64,000 bases of DNA, from contig NZ_JAAIKR010000010.1 in assembly GCF_018221465.1 (NCBI RefSeq), forward strand, positions 1-64,000. The letters are read 5' to 3'. Every line of letters starts with the position of its first letter. The stretch's first letter is position 1. Below are positions 6,674 through 15,899 of this stretch, piece after piece. Source of the DNA: Shewanella intestini (GTDB lineage Bacteria; Pseudomonadota; Gammaproteobacteria; Enterobacterales; Shewanellaceae). The notes beneath the pieces are model-generated. The model ran no database searches, was not told the DNA's origin, and worked only from the letters and a program-made list of their open reading frames with translations. The position numbers were made by a program, and so were the translations under genes.

Positions 6674-6861
6674 GGTGTCATCTCTTTCAATATTGGTGTT
6701 TTACTGCCTAACTCACATACCGTATCAGCAGCAATAGATAGCGACAATTATACGCTAAAATAAGATTTACCGACCAGCAGCCTGTATCGCGCCAGTTCAC
6801 AGAACCAACATTTAATTAAGCTAAAATTAATAAAGCAGTGAATTAACGCTCACCAAAAGAC

Positions 6862-6888
6862 AAAAAGCGCACTGCGTGCGCTTTTGAC
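6862..6888. terminator. Terminator after the Old Yellow Enzyme gene
   Basis: AAAAGCGCAC / GTGCGCTTTT stem with TGC loop; T-run follows on the minus strand. Confidence 0.75.
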
Positions 6889-6938
6889 AAACCTTTAACG
6901 ACCACCTTCATTGAAGGCTGACATCAATAGCAATGCCG

Positions 6939-7979
6939 TTACACTAACGCTGCCAACATGCTTTCGTCATAAGGGGTCACGGTTTGGTTTTCTCGTACTT
7001 TAGCCACATAATCGGGATTGGCAATAAAAGGTCGGCCTATGGCAAGTAGGTCAAAGCGTTTATCTTCAATGGCCTGGCTCCCTGTTTCTGCACTAAAACC
7101 GCCCACACCGACTAAAGTATGCGGATATTGACCCCGCACGTAATCTGACACTTTACCGCCGAGGTAATCAAATTCTAAGTTGTCATCGAAAATACCAATA
7201 TGCAAATAAGCTAAGCGGCGCATAGCTAATTGATCTAATAAGTAATCAAAAACATCTTTATCGCGTTTGTCGGCTTGAATATTAACATAGGCCGCGGGTG
7301 AAATTCGTAACGCGGTGCGGTCAGCCCCAATACGTTGGCTAATAGCATCAACCACTTCTAAAGCAAATCGCGACATGTTTTCAGGATGTTGGCCATAATC
7401 ATCATCACGGCGATTAGTGTCAAAATGCAAAAATTGGTCAATTAAATAACCATTTGCGCCATGAATTTCTACACCATCAAAGCCCGCTTGAATTGCATTT
7501 GCCGCTGCTTGAGCATAATCCTTAACTAGCTGTTCAATTTCAGCAATAGACACCGCTTTTGGCGTTTCATAGCTCAGCTCACGCATACGCGGCAATGTGC
7601 CTTCAATTGCAACGTTTGACGCCGATAACACTTGGCCACCAAAAAAATGTGAGTGTGCCACGCGGCCAGTATGCCATAGCTGAGCAAATATTTTACCGCC
7701 TTGGTCGTGCACTGCACGGGTGACATTTTGCCACCCCGTAATTTGCGCTGGGGTAAAAAGCCCAGGGGTATTGGGATAACCTTGGCCGTCAGGTCGAATA
7801 ATCACAGCCTCACTAATAATCAAGCCCGCGTCTGCGCGACGAGCATAATAATCGGCCATAGTTTGAGTGGGAACTAAATCATCGTCAGCCATACAACGAG
7901 TTAAAGGAGCCATTAGAATTTTATTATTCAGGGTTAATGTGTCATTTAATTTGTATGGGGAAAATAAACTCGCGTTCAT
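6939..7979 (-). CDS. nemA: Old Yellow Enzyme family alkene reductase (NemA-like)
   Basis: 346 residues, the usual OYE length. FMN-barrel features: APLTRCMA near 24-31, LWHTGRVAH at 101-109, catalytic His173/Asn176 in HGANGYLIDQFL with Tyr178, and the C-terminal phosphate site IGRPFIANPDYV. It would reduce activated alkenes, nitro compounds or N-ethylmaleimide-like electrophiles with NAD(P)H. It is divergent from a TetR gene; two TTGAAT-type palindromes between them suggest repression relieved by electrophiles, as for E. coli NemR-nemA. Confidence 0.93.
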   Translation of the reverse strand: MNASLFSPYKLNDTLTLNNKILMAPLTRCMADDDLVPTQTMADYYARRADAGLIISEAVIIRPDGQGYPNTPGLFTPAQITGWQNVTRAVHDQGGKIFAQLWHTGRVAHSHFFGGQVLSASNVAIEGTLPRMRELSYETPKAVSIAEIEQLVKDYAQAAANAIQAGFDGVEIHGANGYLIDQFLHFDTNRRDDDYGQHPENMSRFALEVVDAISQRIGADRTALRISPAAYVNIQADKRDKDVFDYLLDQLAMRRLAYLHIGIFDDNLEFDYLGGKVSDYVRGQYPHTLVGVGGFSAETGSQAIEDKRFDLLAIGRPFIANPDYVAKVRENQTVTPYDESMLAALV

Positions 7980-7993
7980 GCCTTACTCCTTTT

Positions 7994-8009
7994 TTGAATA
8001 GGCATTCAA
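7994..8009. promoter_or_regulatory. Probable TetR operator 1
   Basis: TTGAATAGGCATTCAA: six-base arms TTGAAT/ATTCAA around four bases, 15 bases upstream of the nemA-like start. Confidence 0.65.
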
Positions 8010-8042
8010 GATATTCCTAAATGAATCGTGTTTCAAGTTGTT

Positions 8043-8060
8043 TTTGAATGTTCATTCAAA
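8043..8060. promoter_or_regulatory. Probable TetR operator 2
   Basis: TTGAATGTTCATTCAA is a perfect palindrome (arms extend to TTTTTGAATG/CATTCAAAAA at 8041-8062). It shares the TTGAAT/ATTCAA arms with operator 1. Together they flank the divergent promoters. Confidence 0.75.
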
Positions 8061-8127
8061 AATGGTTAGACTGGTTTGATACCACTTATGTTGCCACATT
8101 TTATCTTCACCATTACCGGAGCGATTG

Positions 8128-8709
8128 ATGCGAAATGCCGAATTTAACAGGGAGTCTGTATTACGAGCTGCGATGACCGCCTTTACCAATAAAGGGTTCT
8201 CAAAAACCAGTATGCAAGATTTAACCAAGGCAACAGGATTACACCCGGGGTCTATTTATTGTGCTTTTAACAATAAAAAAGGCTTATTAATGGCGGCTAT
8301 TGAGCAATATCAACAAGATAAATCGGATAAGTTTAAGCAGTTTTTTACCACCCAAGATTCACCACTGACTAACCTTGAACATTATTTAGATTACATTGTG
8401 AATGAATGCGCCAGTTGCGACCCCACCAGAGCGTGTTTAGCCAGTAAATCATTAAGTGAATTAGGGGAGCATGACGCCGATGTTTTAGCGGTAATTAATG
8501 CGCATTTTGCCTGTTGGCAACACAATATAGAGACGGTAATTGCCGATGCCAAGCAAGCAAATGAAATCACCTCAACTGACACGAATGAACAATTAGCGCA
8601 GTATTTAATTATGGGCATATTTGGCCTGCGCACTTTTGCCTATACTCAGCCCCAAGTTGAAAAGCTGCAACCGTTAGCAAAACGGTTATTAAAGGGGTTA
8701 CAACAATAA
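8128..8709 (+). CDS. TetR-family repressor (NemR-like)
   Basis: 193 residues. N-terminal helix-turn-helix about 8-52 with TNKGFSKTSMQDLTKATGL and GSIYCAFNNKKGLL, the TetR recognition region. The ligand domain contains Cys residues (SCDPTRACLASK), which could sense electrophiles. The ATG at 8128 has GGAG 6 bases upstream, so I prefer it over the TTG one codon earlier. Divergent from the OYE gene. Confidence 0.87.
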   Translation: MRNAEFNRESVLRAAMTAFTNKGFSKTSMQDLTKATGLHPGSIYCAFNNKKGLLMAAIEQYQQDKSDKFKQFFTTQDSPLTNLEHYLDYIVNECASCDPTRACLASKSLSELGEHDADVLAVINAHFACWQHNIETVIADAKQANEITSTDTNEQLAQYLIMGIFGLRTFAYTQPQVEKLQPLAKRLLKGLQQ

Positions 8710-8729
8710 GGCGATAATTGGCCAGCAAT

Positions 8730-8752
8730 GAAGGTTATCAATAACCTTCTTT
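8730..8752 (+). terminator. Hairpin after the TetR gene
   Basis: GAAGGTTAT / ATAACCTTC with a two-base loop followed by TTT. The T-tract is short, so termination is only probable. Confidence 0.45.
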
Positions 8753-8864
8753 GCGGCAAAAATGCTATCGCCATTTACCGGGGTGGCGAGCCCAGTGCGA
8801 TGATAATGGCACGGTATTGTCAGGCTTTGACTCCCAAACGATGTATTTTTCCGTTACCCACAAA

Positions 8865-8888
8865 AAAAGCACCCTTAGGTGCTTTTAT
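8865..8888. terminator. Bidirectional terminator
   Basis: AAAAGCACC / GGTGCTTTT with loop CTTA, between the TetR gene and the convergent small gene. Confidence 0.8.
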
Positions 8889-8919
8889 CTCATCAGTTAA
8901 CGTCCAGTACACTGCCAGT

Positions 8920-9183
8920 TTATTCAGCAACCAATTTTTGTGAATAAACACGTTCACCCAATGAGTTAAGGATCCGGCATTCGCCATCTAATACAGCAAT
9001 AATTGACTTTCCATCCCTGAAGTCGTCAGGGATCATCACTCGCCCTGAATCACTAATCTTCAGGCCACGTAGTACTGCATTATGCATTTCTAAACCCACT
9101 GGGGCATCATAGAACAGCACGGTCACCGTCGCAAAACCGGTATCATTGGTTGAAGATAAAACTTGTTGTTTACCAGGGTTCAT
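8920..9183 (-). CDS. Small conserved protein, DUF2375/TIGR02922-like
   Basis: 87 residues. The core VTVLFYDAPVGLEMHNAVLRGL...ISDSGRVMIPDDFRDGKSIIAVLDGEC...NSLGER (shown with gaps) is what I associate with the DUF2375 family of Shewanella/Vibrio-type bacteria; the function is unknown. No signal peptide or membrane segment. The start ATG (9183) is preceded by GGAGAGAACG. A start about 14 codons later would also fit because residues 1-16 are poorly conserved in my recollection. Monocistronic. Confidence 0.7.
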   Translation of the reverse strand: MNPGKQQVLSSTNDTGFATVTVLFYDAPVGLEMHNAVLRGLKISDSGRVMIPDDFRDGKSIIAVLDGECRILNSLGERVYSQKLVAE

Positions 9184-9816
9184 TTAGCTCGTTCTCTCCT
9201 GTTGGTTTACAGCAAGTGTGCAGACCATTATTTAATGATGAGTATAGCTACTCATTTTAATAGTTAACGTAATTTTTTATACCTTGGCCAATAAGCACTC
9301 ATATTTTTTACATTTCACCAACCATTAACATGCATTTTTAATAGATGTTTCGATTTGCAATCACAATAATAACTTAACGGGGTTATCAATATGTAGCTAA
9401 TCGTCATGCTTTACCCGTACAGCTAAAATACAAAAACAATTAAACGACAAAAAATTTAATTTATTAAATTCAAACAAATAATTAAAAAAGCCGATAGTCA
9501 GTTGGTTTATATACAAGGATAACCGCCTAAAGGCTAATCATTGTTGTTACATTATATCGCGTTTATAATGTCAATGAGTACCGGTCTATTGCCAGCTTCA
9601 CTCTTTTTAGGCCGTTACGCTATAACATCCTATCGCCTTAAATTCAGCGTATCTCATGCAACCTTTATTACAAATAAGTAACCGAATCAGCTCACTAGCC
9701 GCGCTGTAGCCGCTCTTTTTAAGATTATTTTATAGGTGGTGCTAAACACAAGTATTGAATCCTGCTAGAATCGATTGCAAATATTGTATTCCACTTACGA
9801 AACATACGAGATTAAG
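9184..9816. other. Intergenic region
   Basis: About 630 bases, AT-rich, separating a leftward and a rightward gene. I see no open frame, repeat or RNA structure that I can support. The YeeN-type gene's leader occupies the right end. Confidence 0.5.
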
Positions 9817-10539
9817 ATGGGCAGAGCATATCAAAACCGCAAAGAATCAATGGCTAAAACAGCCGGTCAGAAAACCCGTTTATATTCGCGCTACGGTAAA
9901 GAAATTTACGTTTGTGCAAAACAAGGCGGTGTAGACCCGGACGGTAACCTTTCGTTACGCAGCCTTATTTCTCGCGCTAAAAAAGACCAAGTACCTGCAC
10001 ACGTTATTGAACGTGCAGTTGAAAAGGCGCGCGGCGGTGGTGGCGAAGATTATGATACTGCACGTTATGAAGGTTTTGGCCCAGGCGGCTGTATGGTCAT
10101 TGTTGACTGCTTAACCGACAACAACAAGCGTACCTTTACAGAAGTTCGCCAAGCCTTCGTTAAAAACGATGCAAAGTTAGGTGGTCCAGGTACTGCAGCA
10201 CATATGTTTGATCATCAAGCGGTATTTGTATTTGAAGGCGACGACGATGAAGCTGTACTTGAAATGCTAATGATGGCAGATGTTGATGTCACTGATGTTG
10301 AACTTGAAGATGGCATGATCAGTGTCTTTACGCCGGTATCTGAGTTTAACAAAGCGAAAACGGCATTAACTGATGACAACGCAAACATTGACTTTAAAGT
10401 TGAGCATTTGTCATTTGTTCCGCAAACGATGACCGAAGTGACTGGCGAAGATATCGAAATGTTCGATAAGTTTATTGCCGCACTAGAAGATTGTGATGAT
10501 GTACAAAACGTCTATCACAACGCAGAAATCATTGATTAA
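9817..10539 (+). CDS. yeeN: YebC/TACO1-family protein, YeeN subgroup
   Basis: 240 residues. [18 protein letters not shown], the [19 protein letters not shown] block and the terminal [10 protein letters not shown] match YebC-family proteins; the MGR start and shorter N-terminal loop fit the YeeN branch rather than canonical YebC (MAGHSKWANI). YebC proteins act as translation factors relieving ribosome stalls at proline stretches or as DNA-binding regulators; which applies here is unknown. An upstream in-frame ATG (in ATTGTATTCC context, 9775-9816) would add 14 non-conserved residues, so I start at 9817. Confidence 0.9.
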   Translation: MGRAYQNRKESMAKTAGQKTRLYSRYGKEIYVCAKQGGVDPDGNLSLRSLISRAKKDQVPAHVIERAVEKARGGGGEDYDTARYEGFGPGGCMVIVDCLTDNNKRTFTEVRQAFVKNDAKLGGPGTAAHMFDHQAVFVFEGDDDEAVLEMLMMADVDVTDVELEDGMISVFTPVSEFNKAKTALTDDNANIDFKVEHLSFVPQTMTEVTGEDIEMFDKFIAALEDCDDVQNVYHNAEIID

Positions 10540-10569
10540 TATGATGCGTTAGCCCCGCTAACCGCAACA

Positions 10570-10598
10570 AAAAACGCAGCCTCGGCTGCGTTTTTTTG
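10570..10598. terminator. Bidirectional terminator
   Basis: AAACGCAGCC / GGCTGCGTTT stem with T7 tract, between convergent yeeN-like and hibernation factor genes. Confidence 0.88.
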
Positions 10599-10638
10599 GT
10601 GTTAATAATCTAGGTGACACAAGGTCAGCTACGGTAGG

Positions 10639-10998
10639 TTATTTTTCTAGGTTCATTTCTTGCACTTTTTCATATGCAATTTCTGGTGCGGTGACATCTG
10701 GTTTTGAGTGCAAGTCTGCTTTTAATTGGCCTTTACGGTGCTTTAATGCCGCATCTAGCTTTTTCTTAGCTGCTGCAATGGCAGGCCACATCACTGGATC
10801 AGCGCCTTTAGCTGCAACACTTACGCCTTCATAATTGGTTCTAACTTCCACTTCATATTCACCACGTTCTTTGGTGACGGTGACATCTAAAGAGATAAGA
10901 CTTGGGAAATGACTCGCTATTTTGGCAAATTTCTCTTCTACGTGTAGTTTTACTGTTTCAGTAACTTCGACATGATGTCCAGAAAGATTTATTTTCAT
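10639..10998 (-). CDS. hpf: Ribosome hibernation factor, HPF/RaiA family
   Basis: 119 residues. The fold begins MKINLSGHHVEVTETVK and continues with DVTVTKERGEYEVEV and AAKKKLDAALKHRKGQL, the conserved HPF/YfiA core that binds the 30S decoding centre in stationary phase. Length lies between short HPF (about 95) and RaiA (about 113); the last 20 residues (APEIAYEKVQEMNLEK) form an acidic tail like RaiA. Stand-alone gene, not beside rpoN. Confidence 0.85.
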   Translation of the reverse strand: MKINLSGHHVEVTETVKLHVEEKFAKIASHFPSLISLDVTVTKERGEYEVEVRTNYEGVSVAAKGADPVMWPAIAAAKKKLDAALKHRKGQLKADLHSKPDVTAPEIAYEKVQEMNLEK

Positions 10999-11400
10999 AA
11001 AGTGTCCTTAGATTTAACTTGCCTATTGTTTTAATTCGTAATTTTGTATGCTCTCATTAATAGACATTGGGGCATGAATCATAATATCAAGAGGTTAATA
11101 TAAAAGTCGTTATTGCATTGCTATACATATCACAGTTATTAACATTACCTTATACGTATCAATTGCTTTTATGAAACACAAATACCGATAAAAGCCAGTA
11201 AGCAACACACTTTTGTTAGCATGGCGTTACCGTCAATTTCAGTATAGCCCCAAAGATTAAGCTTATGTTGCAACTTTTGGTTTGTTTGCTTAAAAAGTAT
11301 TTACCAATGAATATGGCTCAGTTTTATCGCGCCCTTTATACATAACATAGAAGATAAGTCATAATCTTGCCTTAGTTAACAGCTTTTCATTCAATGATAA
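10999..11400. other. Intergenic region
   Basis: About 400 bases upstream of the hibernation factor and downstream of the pullulanase. AT-rich; the hpf promoter must be here, but I see no distinct motif or open frame. Confidence 0.5.
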
Positions 11401-11428
11401 AAAACGCCCAGCAAGTGCTGGGCGTTGG
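11400..11428 (-). terminator. Terminator of the pullulanase unit
   Basis: AACGCCCAGCA / TGCTGGGCGTT stem, two-base loop, followed on the minus strand by T6. Confidence 0.9.
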
Positions 11429-11451
11429 CAGAGTATATAGTGCAATACTCG

Positions 11452-14400
11452 TTAGTTAGCTTCCTCGACCATTAATGTTGGGCTATCTGTTGACGGCCCA
11501 GTAATGGTAAATCGATACGTCCCTGATGTTGCAACGTCAATCAGCATATTCGCGCCCTTTTTCGCAAGCATTTTCATGTCACCAACGATCACCGCTTCTT
11601 CACCTGCTATCGCACCAAAGTCAACGGTAGACCAATCGGCAGTGGCCACTTTAAACTCGGTGCTTCCGGCATCAAGTGCAATATCAACGCTATATACTGA
11701 CGAACCTTGATAGTTAAGCGCATCAACTTCCCCCCAACCGTTCATGCCGCCACGGATATACACCGTATTGCCAGCAAACATATCGGTTTTATTTACGGTT
11801 AACAACGGCTCGTTGCGATTACTCATATCAAGTGTAAAGGTGTACATTTCTTCGCTAGCAAAATTAAGGCTCATGTTGCTACCTGATACCGCTAACGCTT
11901 TGTCGACACCTAGTTGCATGCTAGGGTCAGTGTCAGCGCTGCCATAGTCGACAGTCGACCAGTCGCTAGATGCCACTTTGAACTCGTGAGTTGCTGCTGA
12001 AACCAGTATTTCTGCTTGGTAGATACTGCCACCTAAATACACCAGCTCATTGGTTTCGCCCCAACCGTTCATGCCGCCACGTATATACACGTTAGTGCCA
12101 ATAAATGGCTGCTCGTTATATACCGTCAACATTGGGTTATCTTTATCAGCTGCGTTTAATGAGAACACATAAGTTCCTGCAACCATTGGGGTAAAGGTCA
12201 TATTAGCCCCAGAGCGTGCTAGCGCTTCTGCCACATCTTCATCCACGCCTGCAACATCGCTACTTAACGCACCAAAATCAACACTAGACCAATCAGCAGA
12301 AGCCACTTTAAATTCATACGACTGTGCATCTAAAGCAATAGCAACGCGGTATTCACCGCCGCCAACGTAAGTAAAGGCATCAACTTCGCCCCAACCATTC
12401 ATGCCGCCACGCACAAACACCTCTGTGCTGCCATAAGGAACCACATCTGGTGCTCCAGCGGTAGCATCAGCACTTAGCCCTGCGCCTTGGGTGTCGCCTT
12501 GATGCTTAACAAATACGGCTGTGGTATAAGCTGGCACCGTAAAGGTACCGTCGCTGCCATCATCGCTAAAGCTGGCTAACTGCACTTGCGAGTCAACTGA
12601 CATCATTAAGCTTGGGTGCAAGCTAAAGCCTGTAGCCGTTGATACCGTATGCGATTGTATTTGGTTACTCCCATTGACCATCACGACCATGGCATCAACT
12701 GCGCTATCAATATCTGTTAGCCCTGCGCCGTCATCCACGCTCATGACAATGACACCTTGGGTTTGGTTGCTGCCGATATTATGGAAACCGACGCGGTCAA
12801 TAATGTCTTGCGCAGTGGTTAATCTTAACAATGGGCTGTCACGACGAATGGATAGAAACTCGTTAAAGACACTCGAGGCAAACTGAATGTCAGACATTGA
12901 CGCAGCAGAATTAGGATTACCAGCAATGGCAATCATTTGTTCCATTTTGGCATAAGCCTCTGGTTGGTCGTCTTTGTCTTGCTCAGCAATTTTTGCTAAT
13001 GGTAAGCCCACATTCCAATTATTGGTTTGCATGCTGAAATCGACCCAGTTAAACCAATCACCAGAATCATAGGTATTGCGGTCTAATGATTTCGAGCGCA
13101 GCATGTCGCCACCCATTTGTAAAAACGGAATACCTTGGCTCATTAATGGCAGTGTTGCCGCAATATTTTGTACGCGCACTCGAGTATCAATACTCATGCT
13201 GACATCATTTGAATACTGCAAAATATCCCACAGTGTTTCGTTATCATGCTTTGACACATAGTTAATACTGTCGGCAGGGTCTAATGCATAAGCCGTTGGC
13301 TGTGAGTTCCAGCTAAAGCTGTTCCCTGTCGCGGTATTGCCATTGAAGTCTTTAAGTACATAACTGGCAATGTTACCAGCCATTGATAACCGTAATGTAT
13401 CTTGGTCGCGCAGATAGTCATCTTTTTGCTCAGTAGCAAATAACGCACCGCCTCGTACAGCCTCACGAATACGGTCGTTAAAGGTGCCGACTTCGCTACC
13501 CGCCATATTGGCTTGGGTCGCTTGTTCAAATAAGCGATTATCGGCTACTTCACCAAAGTTCCAGCCTTCACCGTAAAAGTAATTGTCTGGGTCAACCGCT
13601 TGTACTGCGTCACGGGCGGCTAAAATACTGCTTTTTGGCATGTGTCCCATGACATCAAATCGGAAGCTATCAAAACCGTATTGCTGGGCTAAAATCACCA
13701 TCGAATCGGCGACAAACTTATCCATCATTTTGTGTTCAGTGGCGGTGTTTTCACAACACGTTGAGTTTTCAATATCGCCGCTAATTTCACTATATCGATG
13801 GTAATAACCTGGCACGACTTTATCTAACACTGAGTTATCCCACAGCCCTGAGGAGCTCGTGTGGTTATAGACAACATCAAGTACCACTCGTAAGCCTAAT
13901 TGATGCAGTGCTTGCACCATTGCGCGCAGCTCTTTCACTCTTGAGGTGTCATCGGCATTGCTTGCATAACTGCCTTCTGGCGCAATAAAGTGCTGCGGGT
14001 CGTAACCCCAGTTAAAGCTGTCAAAACCGCGCATAGCGTCAATTAATTTAAAGGCATCATCAGAGCCTGCAAAAAAGTTATTCAATACGCTTTCAATGGT
14101 TTGAGAATGCTCTTGGGTGTTACATGCATCAAGGTTGCCATCAATTTTATCGCACAACATAGCTAACGTATCGGTCATATCAATACGCTCAGCGTTGTCT
14201 TCATTAATGGTCGCAATGTCGTTTAATGGCAGTAAGTGAAAATGTGTTAAGCCATTTTCAGCTAACTTACGCAAGTGCTCAACAGGGGCGCTTCCCTCTT
14301 CGGTAAAGGCTAAGTATTTACCTCGGTTAGCAGCTGAAGTGCTGACATCACGGGCGCTAAAGTCACGTACATGGCCTTCGTAGATAATAATATCTTCTGG

Positions 14401-15816
14401 GTTTTGCACGGTTGGCACATCATGGTCATCCCAACCATCGGGTTTTAAGTCGGCGTCATCTAAATTAATAAACTGACTATAACGGCCATTAGTAGACACA
14501 TTAAGCGAGTATGGGTCGGTCGCTAATATGGTTTCCATTTGCCCACTAACAGGGTGATAAACATGTAACTCAAAACGATAATACATGCGGTCGAGTTCAC
14601 TGCCACCACTGTATGACCAAATGCCGGTGGCGGTATCTTCGGTCATGGCATGTGAGGCGACTTCATTTTTAGCACTGTCGTACACTTTTAACGTCACGCT
14701 TTGCGCCGTTGGTGCCCAAAGTGCTGAGCTGATATTGCCATTGTCGTAAACAACACCCAGTGTGGCTTCATCGGCGTCATTTTCACCAGCGGTATATAAC
14801 GCATCTAACACTTTCGCCACTTGCACATTGGTGGCAGCTAATGCTTTGTTATCGCTGTCATACGCTGCTATCACTAATTGATTTTTGGCAACCGCTTTAA
14901 TTTGTTCATCATCAAGCACGAGTTCATAAGCAGGCCAATCTTGTAAATGCGGGATCCTCGCTTTAACTTCATCGCTTAATTCGGTCGCGATAAGCTCAAG
15001 TTGTTCGCCGCTAATATCGCCCTCATCACTAACTGCGACTTCTGCTGTATTTGAGTGATGCAACATAAACTGCGCCACCCCATCTGTGCTTTCATTCCAC
15101 ACAAAAATATTTTTATCTATCCAGTGCGCACTGGCATCACTGATTGAAAACCCACTGTCTAAAATCGGAAAGTCATACACATCGCTTTGGGCATGAATGG
15201 TAAAGTTCGCTCTATCGTATTGCGCTTCTGGGGCACTTGGGTCTTCAAACGGTTTAAGGTTCATCACCAAGTCACCATCGCCTAGCGCTTTACCCGAACC
15301 TTCGGTGCCAATGTGGACAATAAAATTGGCACATTCACTGTGACCTTCTTTTAAATTTAATATCCAATACGCGCCGTAATTAGGGTCGATACCGTCAAAT
15401 GAATGGCCATTAGCCCAGTCTGTCGTGTCGTGGGGTTCAGCAAATGCATCACAGGTGTCGTTATTCCAAGTATGTAATTTATAACCTGGGTAATTAGGGT
15501 TATTCGCGCTGTTGTCTTTGTCTTTAGTACGATTGTAATAAAGCACTGCTTGATTAGGTCCAGCAAAGGCGACAGGCTCAGGCAATTCTGGATTAAAGCC
15601 AACAATACACGATTCATTTTTTGCATCAGGGAACTTAGGTGCAGGGCAACTTAGCGGCGGCGGTGGCACACATTCGGTGCCAGCGGCATTAGGAATATTG
15701 GGCACATCACAAGTTAATAAGACTTGCCCTGACTCTGCAGTGTCACCACAACCTGACAACGCAGCAAGACCCAGCGCAATCGCTGAAAGTTTAATTGAGT
15801 AGTTAACGCGTTTCAT
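11452..15816 (-). CDS. pulA: Pullulanase-type GH13 lipoprotein with three C-terminal binding repeats
   Basis: 1454 residues. Signal peptide with lipobox LSGC (Cys23). Then a Cys/Pro-rich segment, a CBM41-like domain (about 78-190), an N2-type linker domain, a CBM48 domain around LWAPTAQSVTLKVYDSA (about 365-460), and the GH13 barrel. Catalytic residues: nucleophile Asp721 (FRFDVMGHM), acid/base Glu750 (YGEGWNFG) and Asp858 (SKHDNETLWD); VVYNHTSSSG is also present. After the barrel come three ~108-residue repeats starting near 1131, 1240 and 1348, each with RGGMNGWGE, resembling starch-binding modules. It should debranch alpha-1,6 links of pullulan, glycogen or amylopectin at the cell surface. 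GGAG precedes the ATG. Lies 83 bases behind the TonB receptor. Confidence 0.93.
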   Translation of the reverse strand: MKRVNYSIKLSAIALGLAALSGCGDTAESGQVLLTCDVPNIPNAAGTECVPPPPLSCPAPKFPDAKNESCIVGFNPELPEPVAFAGPNQAVLYYNRTKDKDNSANNPNYPGYKLHTWNNDTCDAFAEPHDTTDWANGHSFDGIDPNYGAYWILNLKEGHSECANFIVHIGTEGSGKALGDGDLVMNLKPFEDPSAPEAQYDRANFTIHAQSDVYDFPILDSGFSISDASAHWIDKNIFVWNESTDGVAQFMLHHSNTAEVAVSDEGDISGEQLELIATELSDEVKARIPHLQDWPAYELVLDDEQIKAVAKNQLVIAAYDSDNKALAATNVQVAKVLDALYTAGENDADEATLGVVYDNGNISSALWAPTAQSVTLKVYDSAKNEVASHAMTEDTATGIWSYSGGSELDRMYYRFELHVYHPVSGQMETILATDPYSLNVSTNGRYSQFINLDDADLKPDGWDDHDVPTVQNPEDIIIYEGHVRDFSARDVSTSAANRGKYLAFTEEGSAPVEHLRKLAENGLTHFHLLPLNDIATINEDNAERIDMTDTLAMLCDKIDGNLDACNTQEHSQTIESVLNNFFAGSDDAFKLIDAMRGFDSFNWGYDPQHFIAPEGSYASNADDTSRVKELRAMVQALHQLGLRVVLDVVYNHTSSSGLWDNSVLDKVVPGYYHRYSEISGDIENSTCCENTATEHKMMDKFVADSMVILAQQYGFDSFRFDVMGHMPKSSILAARDAVQAVDPDNYFYGEGWNFGEVADNRLFEQATQANMAGSEVGTFNDRIREAVRGGALFATEQKDDYLRDQDTLRLSMAGNIASYVLKDFNGNTATGNSFSWNSQPTAYALDPADSINYVSKHDNETLWDILQYSNDVSMSIDTRVRVQNIAATLPLMSQGIPFLQMGGDMLRSKSLDRNTYDSGDWFNWVDFSMQTNNWNVGLPLAKIAEQDKDDQPEAYAKMEQMIAIAGNPNSAASMSDIQFASSVFNEFLSIRRDSPLLRLTTAQDIIDRVGFHNIGSNQTQGVIVMSVDDGAGLTDIDSAVDAMVVMVNGSNQIQSHTVSTATGFSLHPSLMMSVDSQVQLASFSDDGSDGTFTVPAYTTAVFVKHQGDTQGAGLSADATAGAPDVVPYGSTEVFVRGGMNGWGEVDAFTYVGGGEYRVAIALDAQSYEFKVASADWSSVDFGALSSDVAGVDEDVAEALARSGANMTFTPMVAGTYVFSLNAADKDNPMLTVYNEQPFIGTNVYIRGGMNGWGETNELVYLGGSIYQAEILVSAATHEFKVASSDWSTVDYGSADTDPSMQLGVDKALAVSGSNMSLNFASEEMYTFTLDMSNRNEPLLTVNKTDMFAGNTVYIRGGMNGWGEVDALNYQGSSVYSVDIALDAGSTEFKVATADWSTVDFGAIAGEEAVIVGDMKMLAKKGANMLIDVATSGTYRFTITGPSTDSPTLMVEEAN
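11729..12430 (-). repeat. Three tandem ~325-bp coding repeats in the pullulanase
   Basis: The sequence for GGMNGWGE recurs near 11729-11755, 12055-12080 and 12382-12410, marking three in-frame modules of about 325 bases with clearly similar protein but diverged DNA. They are an internal duplication of a carbohydrate-binding-like domain. Confidence 0.8.
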
Positions 15817-15899
15817 GTGCGTTTCTCCCGTTATTATTCTGTTTTAATAGCGCAAGGCTATTAACGGTATTTAATTTAAGCTTATGAATTATTTGATAT

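Noticed and set aside
8728-8943. 71-codon frame after the TetR gene
   Set aside because: Runs through two hairpins and into the end of the next gene; no recognisable content.
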